Source: Macropodus opercularis (Eukaryota; Chordata; Actinopteri; Anabantiformes; Osphronemidae). From it: a DNA stretch of 64,000 nucleotides. Shown piece by piece: positions 37,801-50,668 of this stretch. The notes below the pieces were generated by a model. That model was not told the origin of the DNA. It did no database searches and worked only from the letters and a program-made list of their open reading frames with translations. The DNA is taken from NCBI GenBank assembly GCA_030770545.1, contig CM061106.1, positions 18,249,001 to 18,313,000 on the forward strand, written 5' to 3'. The stretch's first letter is position 1. Every line of letters begins with the position of its first letter. Made by a program: the position numbers and the translations under genes.

Positions 37801-40800
37801 GCTAGATATGATCCAAATACATCCCTGAAGCAGGCAAACACCTTTAAAATGCATTAAAATTACTTTGACCAAAGTAGTGTTCATTAGGTCTAAAATGCAC
37901 AGAACAGGCGATTCTAAGCGTTTTGGCACTATTTCCAGCCTCAGTGATGCTTTAAGCTGCTGCATCTTATTACAAGCAATGCCAAACAAGTTTTTGTGCT
38001 AGATATGATCTAAATACATCCCTGAAGCAGAAAAACACCTTTAAAATGCATTAAAATTACATTGACCAAAGTAGTGTTCATTTGGTCTGAAATGCACAGA
38101 ACAGGCGATTCTAAGCGTTTTGGCACTGTTTCCAACCTCAGTGATGCTTTAAGCTGCTGCATCTTATTGCAAGCAATGCCAAACAAGTTTTTGTGCTGGA
38201 TATGATCCAAATACATCCCTGAAGCAGGCAAACACCTTTAAAATGCATTAAAATTACTTTGACAAAAGTAGTGTTCATTTGGTCTGAAATGCACAGAACA
38301 GGCGATTCTAAGCGTTTTGGCACTGTTTCCAACCTCAGTGATGCTTTAAGCTGCTGCAGCTTCTTGCAAGCAATGCCAAACAATTTTTTGTGCTAGATAT
38401 GATCCAAATACATCCCTGAAGCAGGCAAAAACCTTTAAAATGCATTAAAATTATTTTGACCAAAGTAGTGTTCATTTGGTCACAAATGCACAGAACAGGC
38501 GATTCTAAGCGTTTTGGCACTGTTTCCAACCTCAGTGATGCTTTAAGCTGCTGCATCTTATTGCAAGCAATGCCAAACAAGTTTTTGTGCTAGATATGAT
38601 CCAAATACATCCCTGAAGCAGGCAAACACCTTTAAAATGCATTAAAATTATTTTGACCAAAGTAGTGTTCATTTGGTCTGAAATGCACAGAACAGGCGAT
38701 TCTAAGCGTTTTGGCACTGTTTCCAACCTTAGTGATGCTTTAAGCTGCTGCATCTTATTGCAAGCAATGCCAAACACGTTTTTGTGCTAGATATCATCCA
38801 AATACATCCCTGAAGCAGGCAAACACCTTTAAAATGCATTAAAATTACATTGACCAAAGTAGTGTTCATTAGGTCTAAAATGCACAGAACAGGCGATTCT
38901 AAGCGTTTTGGCACTATTTCCAGCCTCAGTGATGCTTTAAGCTGCTGCATCTTATTACAAGCAATGCCAAACAAGTTTTTGTGCTAGATATGATCTAAAT
39001 ACATCCCTGAAGCAGGCAAACACCTTAGACATGCATTAAATTTACTTTGACCAAAGTAGTGTTCATTTGGTCTGAAATGCACAGAACAGGCGATTCTAAG
39101 CGTTTTGGCACTGTTTCCAACCTCAGTGATGCTTTAAGCTGCTGCATCTTATTGCAAGCAATGCCAAACAAGTTTTTGTGCTAGATATCATCCAAATACA
39201 TCCCTGAAGCAGGCAAACACCTTTAAAATGCATTAAAATTACATTGACCAAAGTAGTGTTCATTTGGTCTGAAATGCACAGAACAGGCGATTCTAAGCGT
39301 TTTGGCACTGTTTCCAACCTCAGTGATGCTTTAAGCTGCTGCATCTTATTGCAAGCAATGCCAAACAAGTTTTTGTGCTAAATATGATCTAAATACATCC
39401 CTGAAGCAGGCAAACACCTTAGACATGCATTAAATTTACTTTGACAAAAGTAGTGTTCATTTGGTCTGAAATGCACAGAACAGGCGATTCTAAGCGTTTT
39501 GGCACTGTTTCCAACCTCAGTGATGCTTTAAGCTGCTGCATCTTATTGCAAGCAATGCCAAACAAGTTTTTGTGCTAGATATGATCCAAATACATCCCTG
39601 AAGCAGGCAAACACCTTTAAAATGCATTAAAATTATTTTGACCAAAGTAGTGTTCATTTGGTCTGAAATGCACAGAACAGGCGATTCTAAGCGTTTTGGC
39701 ACTGTTTCCAACCTCAGTGATGCTTTAAGCTGCTGCATCTTATTGCAAGCAATGCCAAACACGTTTTTGTGCTAGATATCATCCAAATACATCCCTGAAG
39801 CAGGCAAACACCTTAGACATGCATTAAATTTACTTTGACCAAAGTAGTGTTCATTTGGTCTGAAATGCACAGAACAGGCGATTCTAAGCGTTTTGGCACT
39901 GTTTCCAGCCTCAGTGATGCTTTAAGCTGCTGCATCTTATTGCAAGCAATGCCAAACAAGTTTTTGTACTAGATATCATCCAAATACATCCCTGAAGTAG
40001 GCAAACACCTTTAAAATGCATTAAAATTACTTTGACCAAAGTAGTGTTCATTTGGTCTGAAATGCACAGAACAGGCGATTCCAAGCGTTTTGGCACTGTT
40101 TCCAACCTCAGTGATGCTTTAAGCTGCTGCATCTTATTGCAAGCAATGCCAAACAATTTTTTGTGCTAGATATGATCCAAATACATCCCTGAAGCAGGCA
40201 AACACCTTTAAAATGCATTAAAATTATTTTGACCAAAGTAGTGTTCATTTGGTCACAAATGCACAGAACAGGCGATTCTAAGCGTTTTGGCACTGTTTCC
40301 AACCTCAGTGATGCTTTAAGCTGCTGCATCTTATTGCAAGCAATGCCAAACACGTTTTTGTGCTAGATATCATCCAAATACATCCCTGAAGCAGGCAAAC
40401 ACCTTAGACATGCATTAAATTTACTTTGACCAAAGTAGTGTTCATTTGGTCTGAAATGCACAGAACAGGCGATTCTAAGCGTTTTGGCACTGTTTCCAGC
40501 CTCAGTGATGCTTTAAGCTGCTGCATCTTATTGCAAGCAATGCCAAACAAGTTTTTGTACTAGATATCATCCAAATACATCCCTGAAGTAGGCAAACACC
40601 TTTAAAATGCATTAAAATTACTTTGACCAAAGTAGTGTTCATTTGGTCTGAAATGCACAGAACAGGCGATTCCAAGCGTTTTGGCACTGTTTCCAACCTC
40701 AGTGATGCTTTAAGCTGCTGCATCTTATTGCAAGCAATGCCAAACAATTTTTTGTGCTAGATATGATCCAAATACATCCCTGAAGCAGGCAAACACCTTT

Positions 40801-40947
40801 AAAATGCATTAAAATTATTTTGACCAAAGTAGTGTTCATTTGGTCACAAATGCACAGAACAGGCGATTCTAAGCGTTTTGGCACTGTTTCCAACCTCAGT
40901 GATGCTTTAAGCTGCTGCATCTTATTGCAAGCAATGCCAAACAACTT
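34869..40947. repeat. 31-monomer higher-order unit, second copy
   Basis: Near-identical tandem copy of the preceding 6,107-bp unit. The one difference I noticed is TTCATTTAGTCTG near 35912 in place of TTCATTTGGTCTG near 29805. The match ends near 40947, where this copy goes into an AACAACTTTTT monomer and the first copy, at the corresponding place, had AACACGTTTTT. Such high identity over 6 kb indicates a recent duplication or efficient homogenisation. Confidence 0.9.
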
Positions 40948-42824
40948 TTTGTGCTAGATATGATCCAAATACATCCCTGAAGCAGGCAAACACCTTTAAA
41001 ATGCATTAAAATTACTTTGACCAAAGTAGTGTTCATTAGGTCTAAAATGCACAGAACAGGCGATTCTAAGCGTTTTGGCACTATTTCCAGCCTCAGTGAT
41101 GCTTTAAGCTGCTGCATCTTATTACAAGCAATGCCAAACAAGTTTTTGTGCTAGATATGATCTAAATACATCCCTGAAGCAGAAAAACACCTTTAAAATG
41201 CATTAAAATTACATTGACCAAAGTAGTGTTCATTTGGTCTGAAATGCACAGAACAGGCGATTCTAAGCGTTTTGGCACTGTTTCCAACCTCAGTGATGCT
41301 TTAAGCTGCTGCATCTTATTGCAAGCAATGCCAAACAAGTTTTTGTGCTAAATATGATCTAAATACATCCCTGAAGCAGGCAAACACCTTAGACATGCAT
41401 TAAATTTACTTTGACCAAAGTAGTGTTCATTTGGTCTGAAATGCACAGAACAGGCGATTCTAAGCGTTTTGGCACTGTTTCCAACCTCAGTGATGCTTTA
41501 AGCGGCTGCATCTTATTGCAAGCAATGCCAAACAAGTTTTTGTGCTAGATATGATCCAAATACATCCCTGAAGCAGGTAAACACCTTTAAAATGCATTAA
41601 AATTTTTTTGACCAAAGTAGTGTTCATTTGGTCTGAAATGCACAGAACAGGCGATTCTAAGCGTTTTGGCACTGTTTCCAACCTCAGTGATGCTTTAAGC
41701 TGCTGCATCTTATTGCAAGCAATGCCAAACAACTTTTTGTGCTAGATATGATCCAAATACATCCCTGAAGCAGGCAAACACCTTTAAAATGCATTAAAAT
41801 TACTTTGACCAAAGTAGTGTTCATTTGGTCTGAAATGCACAGAACAGGCGATTCTAAGCGTTTTGGCACTGTTTCCAACCTCAGTGATGCTTTAAGCTGC
41901 TGCATCTTATTGCAAGCAATGCCAAACAAGTTTTTGTGCTAGATATGATCTAAATACATCCCTGAAGCAGGCAAACACCTTAGACATGCATTAAATTTAC
42001 TTTGACCAAAGTAGTGTTCATTTGGTCTGAAATGCACAGAACAGGCGATTCTAAGCGTTTTGGCACTGTTTCCAACCTCAGTGATGCTTTAAGCTGCTGC
42101 ATCTTATTGCAAGCAATGCCAAACAAGTTTTTGTGCTAGATATCATCCAAATACATCCCTGAAGCAGGCAAACACCTTTAAAATGCATTAAAATTACATT
42201 GACCAAAGTAGTGTTCATTTGGTCTGAAATGCACAGAACAGGCGATTCTAAGCGTTTTGGCACTGTTTCCAACCTCAGTGATGCTTTAAGCTGCTGCATC
42301 TTATTGCAAGCAATGCCAAACAAGTTTTTGTGCTGGATATGATCCAAATACATCCCTGAAGCAGGCAAACACCTTTAAAATGCATTAAAATTACTTTGAC
42401 AAAAGTAGTGTTCATTTGGTCTGAAATGCACAGAACAGGCGATTCTAAGCGTTTTGGCACTGTTTCCAACCTCAGTGATGCTTTAAGCTGCTGCAGCTTC
42501 TTGCAAGCAATGCCAAACAATTTTTTGTGCTAGATATGATCCAAATACATCCCTGAAGCAGGCAAACACCTTTAAAATGCATTAAAATTATTTTGACCAA
42601 AGTAGTGTTCATTTGGTCACAAATGCACAGAACAGGCGATTCTAAGCGTTTTGGCACTGTTTCCAACCTCAGTGATGCTTTAAGCTGCTGCATCTTATTG
42701 CAAGCAATGCCAAACAAGTTTTTGTGCTAGATATGATCCAAATACATCCCTGAAGCAGGCAAACACCTTTAAAATGCATTAAAATTACATTGACCAAAGT
42801 AGTGTTCATTTGGTCTGAAATGCA
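40948..42824. repeat. Mixed segment after the 31-monomer pair
   Basis: The 197-bp period is unbroken. Types seen in the preceding units are joined in a new order: GCAGAAAAAC near 41180, CTAAATATG near 41348, TTTTTTTGACC near 41604, AACAACTTTTT near 41730, CTGGATATG near 42331 and GCAGCTTCTTGC near 42493. A private GCGGCTGC occurs near 41502, adding a CpG. No unique sequence is present. Confidence 0.85.
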
Positions 42825-44794
42825 CAGAACAGGCGATTCTAAGCGTTTTGGCACTGTTTCCAACCTCAGTGATGCTTTAAGCTGCTGCATCTTATTGCAA
42901 GCAATGCCAAACAAGTTTTTGTGCTGGATATGATCCAAATACATCCCTGAAGTAGGCAAACACCTTTAAAATGCATTAAAATTACTTTGACAAAAGTAGT
43001 GTTCATTTGGTCTGAAATGCATAAAACAGGCGATTCTAAGCGTTTTGGCACTGTTTCCAGCCTCAGTGATGCTTTAAGCTGCTGCATCTTATTGCAAGCA
43101 ATGCCAAACAAGTTTTTGTGCTAGATATGATCCAATTACATCCCTGAAGCAGGCAAACACCTTTAAAATGCATTAAAATTATTTTGACCAAAGTAGTGTT
43201 CATTTGGTCAGAAATGCACAGAACAGGCGATTCTAAGCGTTTTGGCACTGTTTCCAACCTCAGTGATGCTTTAAGCTGCTGCATCTTATTGCAAGCAATG
43301 CCAAACAAGTTTTTGTGCTAGAAATGATCCAAATACATCCCTGAAGCAGGCAAACACCTTTAAAATGCATTAAAATTATTTTGACCAAAGTAGTGTTCAT
43401 TTGGTCAGAAATGCACAGAACAGGCGATTCTAAGCGTTTTGGCACTGTTTCCAGCCTAAGTGATGCTTTAAGCTGCTGCATCTTATTGCAAGCAATGCCA
43501 AACAAGTTTTTGTGCTAGATATGATCCAAATACATCCCTGAAGCAGGCAAACACCTTTAAAATGCATTAAAATTATTTTGACCAAAGTAGTGTTCATTTG
43601 GTCTGAAATGCATAAAACAGGCGATTCTAAGCGTTTTGGCACTGTTTCCAACCTCAGTGATGCTTTAAGCTGCTGCATCTTATTGCAAGCAATGCCAAAC
43701 AAGTTTTTGTGCTAGATATGATCCAAATACATCCCTGAAGCAGGCAAACACCTTTAAAAAGCATTAAAATTACTTTGACAAAAGTAGTGTTCATTTGGTC
43801 TGAAATGCACAGAACAGGCGATTCTAAGCGTTTTGGCACTGTTTCCAACCTCAGTGATGCTTTAAGCTGCTGCATCTTATTGCAAGCAATGCCAAACAAG
43901 TTTTTGTGCTGGATATGATCCAAATACATCCCTGAAGTAGGCAAACACCTTTAAAATGCATTAAAATTACTTTGACAAAAGTAGTGTTCATTTGGTCTGA
44001 AATGCATAAAACAGGCGATTCTAAGCGTTTTGGCACTGTTTCCAGCCTCAGTGATGCTTTAAGCTGCTGCATCTTATTGCAAGCAATGCCAAACAAGTTT
44101 TTGTGCTAGATATGATCCAATTACATCCCTGAAGCAGGCAAACACCTTTAAAATGCATTAAAATTATTTTGACCAAAGTAGAGTTCATTTGGTCAGAAAT
44201 GCACAGAACAGGCGATTCTAAGCGTTTTGGCACTGTTTCCAACCTCAGTGATGCTTTAAGCTGCTGCATCTTATTGCAAGCAATGCCAAACAAGTTTTTG
44301 TGCTAGAAATGATCCAAATACATCCCTGAAGCAGGCAAACACCTTTAAAATGCATTAAAATTATTTTGACCAAAGTAGTGTTCATTTGGTCAGAAATGCA
44401 CAGAACAGGCGATTCTAAGCGTTTTGGCACTGTTTCCAGCCTAAGTGATGCTTTAAGCTGCTGCATCTTATTGCAAGCAATGCCAAACAAGTTTTTGTGC
44501 TAGATATGATCCAAATACATCCCTGAAGCAGGCAAACACCTTTAAAATGCATTAAAATTATTTTGACCAAAGTAGTGTTCATTTGGTCTGAAATGCATAA
44601 AACAGGCGATTCTAAGCGTTTTGGCACTGTTTCCAACCTCAGTGATGCTTTAAGCTGCTGCATCTTATTGCAAGCAATGCCAAACAAGTTTTTGTGCTAG
44701 ATATGATCCAAATACATCCCTGAAGCAGGCAAACACCTTTAAAATGCATTAAAATTACTTTGACAAAAGTAGTGTTCATTTGGTCTGAAATGCA
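42825..44794. repeat. Five-monomer tandem duplication (985 bp x 2)
   Basis: 42825-43809 and 43810-44794 match at an offset of 985 bp. Private shared markers are GAAGTAGGC near 42950 and 43935, CATAAAACAGG near 43020 and 44005 and again near 43612 and 44597, CCAATTACATCC near 43131 and 44116, and CTAGAAATG near 43318 and 44303. Differences are AAAAAGCATT near 43757, AGAGTTC near 44180 where the first copy has AGTGTTC, and GCACAAAAC near 44790. Marker coordinates are accurate to a few bases. Confidence 0.88.
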
Positions 44795-44835
44795 CAAAAC
44801 AGGCGATTCTAAGCGTTTTGGCACTGTTTCCAACC

Positions 44836-45819
44836 TCAGTGATGCTTTAAGCTGCTGCATCTTATTGCAAGCAATGCCAAACAAGTTTTTGTGCTAGAAA
44901 TGATCCAAATACATCCCTGAAGCAGGCAAACACCTTTAAAATGCATTAAAATTACTTTGACAAAAGTAGTGTTCATTTGGTCTGAAATGCACAGAACAGG
45001 CGATTCTAAGCGTTTTGGCACTGTTTCCAACCTCAGTGATGCTTTAAGCTGCTGCATCTTATTACAAGCAAAGCCAAACAAGTTTTTGTGCTAGATATGA
45101 TCCAAATACATCCCTGAAGCAGGCAAAAACCTTAGACATTCATTAAATTTACTTTGACCAAAGTAGTGTTCATTTGGTCAGAAATGCACAGAACAGGCGA
45201 TTCTAAGCGTTTTGGCACTGTTTCCAACCTCAGTGATGCTTTAAGCTGCTGCATCTTATTGCAAGCAATGCCAAACAAGTTTTTATGTTGGATATGATCC
45301 AAATACATCCCTGAAGCAGGCAAACACCTTTAAAATGCATTAAAATTACTTTGACCAAAGTAGTGTTCATTAGGTCTAAAATGCACAGAACAGGCGATTC
45401 TAAGCGTTTTGGCACTGTTTCCAACCTCAGTGATGCTTTAAGCTGCTGCATCTTATTACAAGCAATGCCAAACAAGTTTTTGTGCTAGAAATGATCCAAA
45501 TACATCCCTGAAGCAGGCAAACACCTTTAAAATGCATTAAAATTACTTTGACAAAAGTAGTGTTCATTTGGTCTGAAATGCACAGAACAGGCGATTCTAA
45601 GCGTTTTGGCACTGTTTCCAACCTCAGTGATGCTTTAAGCTGCTGCATCTTATTACAAGCAAAGCCAAACAAGTTTTTGTGCTAGATATGATCCAAATAC
45701 ATCCCTGAAGCAGGCAAAAACCTTAGACATTCATTAAATTTACTTTGACCAAAGTAGTGTTCATTTGGTCAGAAATGCACAGAACAGGCGATTCTAAGCG
45801 TTTTGGCACTGTTTCCAGC
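44836..45819. repeat. Three-monomer tandem duplication (591 bp)
   Basis: The markers CTAGAAATG (near 44895 and 45486), ACAAGCAAAGCC (near 45064 and 45655) and GCAAAAACCTTAGACATTC (near 45123 and 45714) recur at an offset of 591. Between them sits a private TTTTATGTTGG near 45282. The second copy runs out by about 45.8 kb. Confidence 0.82.
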
Positions 45820-48383
45820 CTCAGTGATGCTTTAAGCTGCTGCATCTTATTGCAAGCAATGCCAAACAAGTTTTTGTGCTAGATATGATCCAAATACATC
45901 CCTGAAGAAGGCAAACACCTTTAAAATGCATTAAAATTACTTTGACAAAAGTAGTGTTCATTTGGTCTGAAATGCACAAAACAGGCGATTCTAAGCGTTT
46001 TGGCACTGTTTCCAACCTCAGTGATGCTTTAAGCTGCTGCATCTTATTGCAAGCAATGCCAAACAAGTTTTTGTGCTAGATATGATCCAAATACATCCCT
46101 GAAGCAGGCAAACACCTTTAAAATGCATTAAAATTATTTTGACCAAAGTAGTGTTCATTTGGTCAGAAATGCACAGAACAGGCGATTCTAAGCGTTTTGG
46201 CACTGTTTCCAGCCTAAGTGATGCTTTAAGCTGCTGCATCTTATTGCAAGCAATGCCAAACAATTTTTTGTGCTAGATATGATCCAAATACATCCCTGAA
46301 GCAGGCAAACACCTTTAAAATGCATTAAAATTACTTTGACCAAAGTAGTGTTCATTTGGTCACAAATGCACAGAACAGGCGATTCTAAGCGTTTTGGCAC
46401 TGTTTCCAACCTCAGTGATGCTTTAAGCTGCTGCAGCTTCTTGCAAGCAATGCCAAACAATTTTTTGTGCTAGATATGATCCAAATACATCCCTGAAGCA
46501 GGCAAACACCTTTAAAATGCATTAAAATTATTTTGACCAAAGTAGTGTTCATTTGGTCACAAATGCACAGAACAGGCGATTCTAAGCGTTTTGGCACTGT
46601 TTCCAACCTCAGTGATGCTTTAAGCTGCTGCATCTTATTGCAAGCAATGCCAAACAAGTTTTTGTGCTAGATATGATCCAAATACATCCCTGAAGCAGGC
46701 AAACACCTTTAAAATGCATTAAAATTATTTTGACCAAAGTAGTGTTCATTTGGTCTGAAATGCACAGAACAGGCGATTCTAAGCGTTTTGGCACTGTTTC
46801 CAACCTCAGTGATGCTTTAAGCTGCTGCATCTTATTGCAAGCAATGCCAAAAACGTTTTTGTGCTAGATATCATCCAAATACATCCCTGAAGCAGGCAAA
46901 CACCTTTAAAATGCATTAAAATTACATTGACCAAAGTAGTGTTCATTTGGTCTGAAATGCACAGAACAGGCGATTCTAAGCGTTTTGGCACTGTTTCCAA
47001 CCTCAGTGATGCTTTAAGCTGCTGCATCTTATTGCAAGCAATGCCAAACAAGTTTTTGTGCTGGATATGATCCAAATACATCCCTGAAGCAGGCAAACAC
47101 CTTTAAAATGCATTAAAATTATTTTGACCAAAGTAGTGTTCATTAGGTCTAAAATGCACAGAACAGGCGATTCTAAGCGTTTTGGCACTATTTCCAGCCT
47201 CAGTGATGCTTTAAGCTGCTGCATCTTATTACAAGCAATGCCAAACAAGTTTTTGTGCTAGATATGATCTAAATACATCCCTGAAGCAGGCAAACACCTT
47301 TAAAATGCATTAAAATTACATTGACCAAAGTAGTGTTCATTTGGTCTGAAATGCACAGAACAGGCGATTCTAAGCGTTTTGGCACTGTTTCCAACCTCAG
47401 TGATGCTTTAAGCTGCTGCATCTTATTGCAAGCAATACCAAACAAGTTTTTGTGCTAGATATGATCCAAATACATCCCTGAAGCAGGCAAACACCTTTAA
47501 AATGCATTAAAATTATTTTGACCAAAGTAGTGTTCATTTGGTCAGAAATGCACAGAACAGGCGATTCTAAGCGTTTTGGCACTGTTTCCAACCTCAGTGA
47601 TGCTTTAAGCTGCTGCATCTTATTGCAAGCAATGCCAAACAAGTTTTTGTGCTAGATATGATCCAAATACATCCCTGAAGCAGGCAAACACCTTTAAAAT
47701 GCATTTAAATTACTTTGACAAAAGTAGTGTTCATTTGGTTTGAAATGCACAGAACAGGCGATTCTAAGCGTTTTGGCACTGTTTCCAGCCTCAGTGATGC
47801 TTTAAGCTGCTGCATCTTATTGCAAGCAATGCCAAACAAGTTTTTGTGCTAGATATCATCCAAATACATCCCTGAAGCAGGCAAACACCTTAGACATGCA
47901 TTAAATTTACTTTGACCAAAGTAGTGTTCATTTGGTCTGAAATGCACAGAACAGGCGATTCTAAGCGTTTTGGCACTGTTTCCAACCTCAGTGATGCTTT
48001 AAGCTGCTGCATCTTATTGCAAGCAATGCCAAACAAGTTTTTGTGCTAGATATCATCCAAATACATCCCTGAAGCAGGCAAACACCTTAGACATGCATTA
48101 AATTTACTTTGACCAAAGTAGTGTTCATTTGGTCTGAAATGCACAGAACAGGCGATTCTAAGCGTTTTGGCACTGTTTCCAACCTCAGTGATGCTTTAAG
48201 CTGCTGCATCTTATTGCAAGCAATGCCAAACAAGTTTTTGTGCTAGATATCATCCAAATACATCCCTGAAGCAGGCAAACACCTTTAAAATGCATTAAAA
48301 TTACATTGACCAAAGTAGTGTTCATTTGGTCTGAAATGCACAGAACAGGCGATTCTAAGCGTTTTGGCACTGTTTCCAACCTC
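45820..48383. repeat. Mixed satellite segment
   Basis: Thirteen or so 197-bp monomers. It includes AACAATTTTT/TTTGGTCAC monomers at 46.2-46.6 kb, resembling those at 12.1 and 25.5 kb, then types like those at 11.1-11.4 kb. Private changes are GAAGAAGGC near 45906, GCCAAAAACG near 46846, GCAATACC near 47433, CATTTAAATT near 47703 and TTGGTTTG near 47736. No gene or unique sequence. Confidence 0.87.
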
Positions 48384-50668
48384 AGTGATGCTTTAAGCTG
48401 CTGCATCTTATTGCAAGCAATGCCAAACAAGTTTTTGTGCTGGATATGATCCAAATACATCCCTGAAGCAGGCAAACACCTTTAAAATGCATTAAATTTA
48501 CTTTGACCAAAGTAGTTTTCATTAGGTCTAAAATGCACAGAACAGGCGATTCTAAGCGTTTTGGCACTGTTTCCAACCTCAGTGATGCTTTAAGCTGCTG
48601 CATCTTTTTGCAAGCAATGCCAAACAAGTTTTTGTGCTGGATATGATCCAAATACATCCCTGAAGCAGGCAAACACCTTTAAAATGCATTAAAATTACTT
48701 TGACCAAAGTAGTTTTCATTAGGTCTAAAATGCACAGAACAGGCGATTCTAAGCGTTTTGGCACTGTTTCCAACCTCAGTGATGCTTTAAGCTGCTGCAG
48801 CTTCTTGCAAGCAATGCCAAACAATTTTTTGTGCTAGATATGATCCAAATACATCCCTGAAGCAGGCAAACACCTTTAAAATGCATTAAAATTATTTTCA
48901 CCAAAGTAGTGTTCATTTGGTCACAAATGCACAGAACAGGCGATTTTAAGCGTTTTGGCACTGTTTCCAACCTCAGTGATGCTTTAAGCTGCTGCATCTT
49001 ATTGCAAGCAATGCCAAACAAGTTTTTGTGCTAGATATGATCCAAATACATCCCTGAAGCAGGCAAACACCTTTAAAATGCATTAAAATTATTTTGACCA
49101 AAGTAGTGTTCATTTGGTCTGAAATGCACAGAACAGGCGATTCTAAGCGTTTTGGCACTGTTTCCAACCTCAGTGATGCTTTAAGCTGCTGCATCTTATT
49201 GCAAGCAATGCCAAACAAGTTTTTGCGCTAGATATGATCCAAATACATCCCTGAAGCAGGCAAACACCTTTAAAATGCACTAAAATTACTTTGACCAAAG
49301 TAGTGTTCATTTGGTCTGAAATGCACAGAACAGGCGATTCTAAGCGTTTTGGCACTGTTTCCAACCTCAGTGATGCTTTAAGCTGCTGCATCTTATTGCA
49401 AGCAATGCCAAACAAGTTTTTGTGCTAGATATGATCTAAATACATCCCTGAAGCAGGCAAACACCTTAGACATGCATTAAATTTACTTTGACCAAAGTAG
49501 TGTTCATTTGGTCTGAAATGCACAGAACAGGCGATTCTAAGCGTTTTGGCACTGTTTCCAACCTCAGTGATGCTTTAAGCTGCTGCATCTTATTGCAAGC
49601 AATGCCAAACAAGTTTTTGTGCTGGATATGATCCAAATACATCCCTGAAGCAGGCAAACACCTTTAAAATGCATTAAAATTACTTTGACCAAAGTAGTTT
49701 TCATTAGGTCTAAAATGCACAGAACAGGCGATTCTAAGCGTTTTGGCACTGTTTCCAACCTCAGTGATGCTTTAAGCTGCTGCAGCTTCTTGCAAGCAAT
49801 GCCAAACAATTTTTTGTGCTAGATATGATCCAAATACATCCCTGAAGCAGGCAAACACCTTTAAAATGCATTAAAATTACTTTGACCAAAGTAGTGTTCA
49901 TTTGGTCAGAAATGCACAGAACAGGCGATTCTAAGCGTTTTGGCACTGTTTCCAACCTCAGTGATGTTTTAAGCTGCTGCATCTTATTGCAAGCAATGCC
50001 AAACAAGTTTTTGTGCTAGATATGATCTAAATACATCCCTGAAGCAGGCAAACACCTTAGACATGCATTAAATTTACTTTGACCAAAGTAGTGTTCATTT
50101 GGTCTGAAATGCACAGAACAGGCGATTCTAAGCGTTTTGGCACTGTTTCCAACCTCAGTGATGCTTTAAGCTGCTGCATCTTATTGCAAGCAATGCCAAA
50201 CAAGTTTTTGTGCTGGATATGATCCAAATACATCCCTGAAGCAGGCAAACACCTTTAAAATGCATTAAAATTACTTTGACCAAAGTAGTTTTCATTAGGT
50301 CTAAAATGCACAGAACAGGCGATTCTAAGCGTTTTGGCACTGTTTCCAACCTCAGTGATGCTTTAAGCTGCTGCAGCTTCTTGCAAGCAATGCCAAACAA
50401 TTTTTTGTGCTAGATATGATCCAAATACATCCCTGAAGCAGGCAAACACCTTTAAAATGCATTAAAATTATTTTCACCAAAGTAGTGTTCATTTGGTCAC
50501 AAATGCACAGAACAGGCGATTTTAAGCGTTTTGGCACTGTTTCCAACCTCAGTGATGCTTTAAGCTGCTGTATCTTATTGCAAGCAATGCCAAACAAGTT
50601 TTTGTGCTAGATATGATCCAAATACATCCCTGAAGCAGGCAAACACCTTTAAAATGCATTAAAATTAT
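48384..50668. repeat. Segment of three- and eight-monomer duplications with AGTTTTCATTAGG monomers
   Basis: AGTAGTTTTCATTAGG, a change not seen elsewhere, occurs near 48513, 48710, 49695 and 50286. The stretch from about 49.4 kb repeats at an offset of 591 (three monomers) up to about 50.45 kb. The tail of the last copy instead matches 48.74-49.1 kb at an offset of 1,576 (eight monomers), sharing ATTTTCACC near 48895 and 50471 and GATTTTAAGC near 48942 and 50518. One monomer therefore joins two different sources. Confidence 0.82.
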
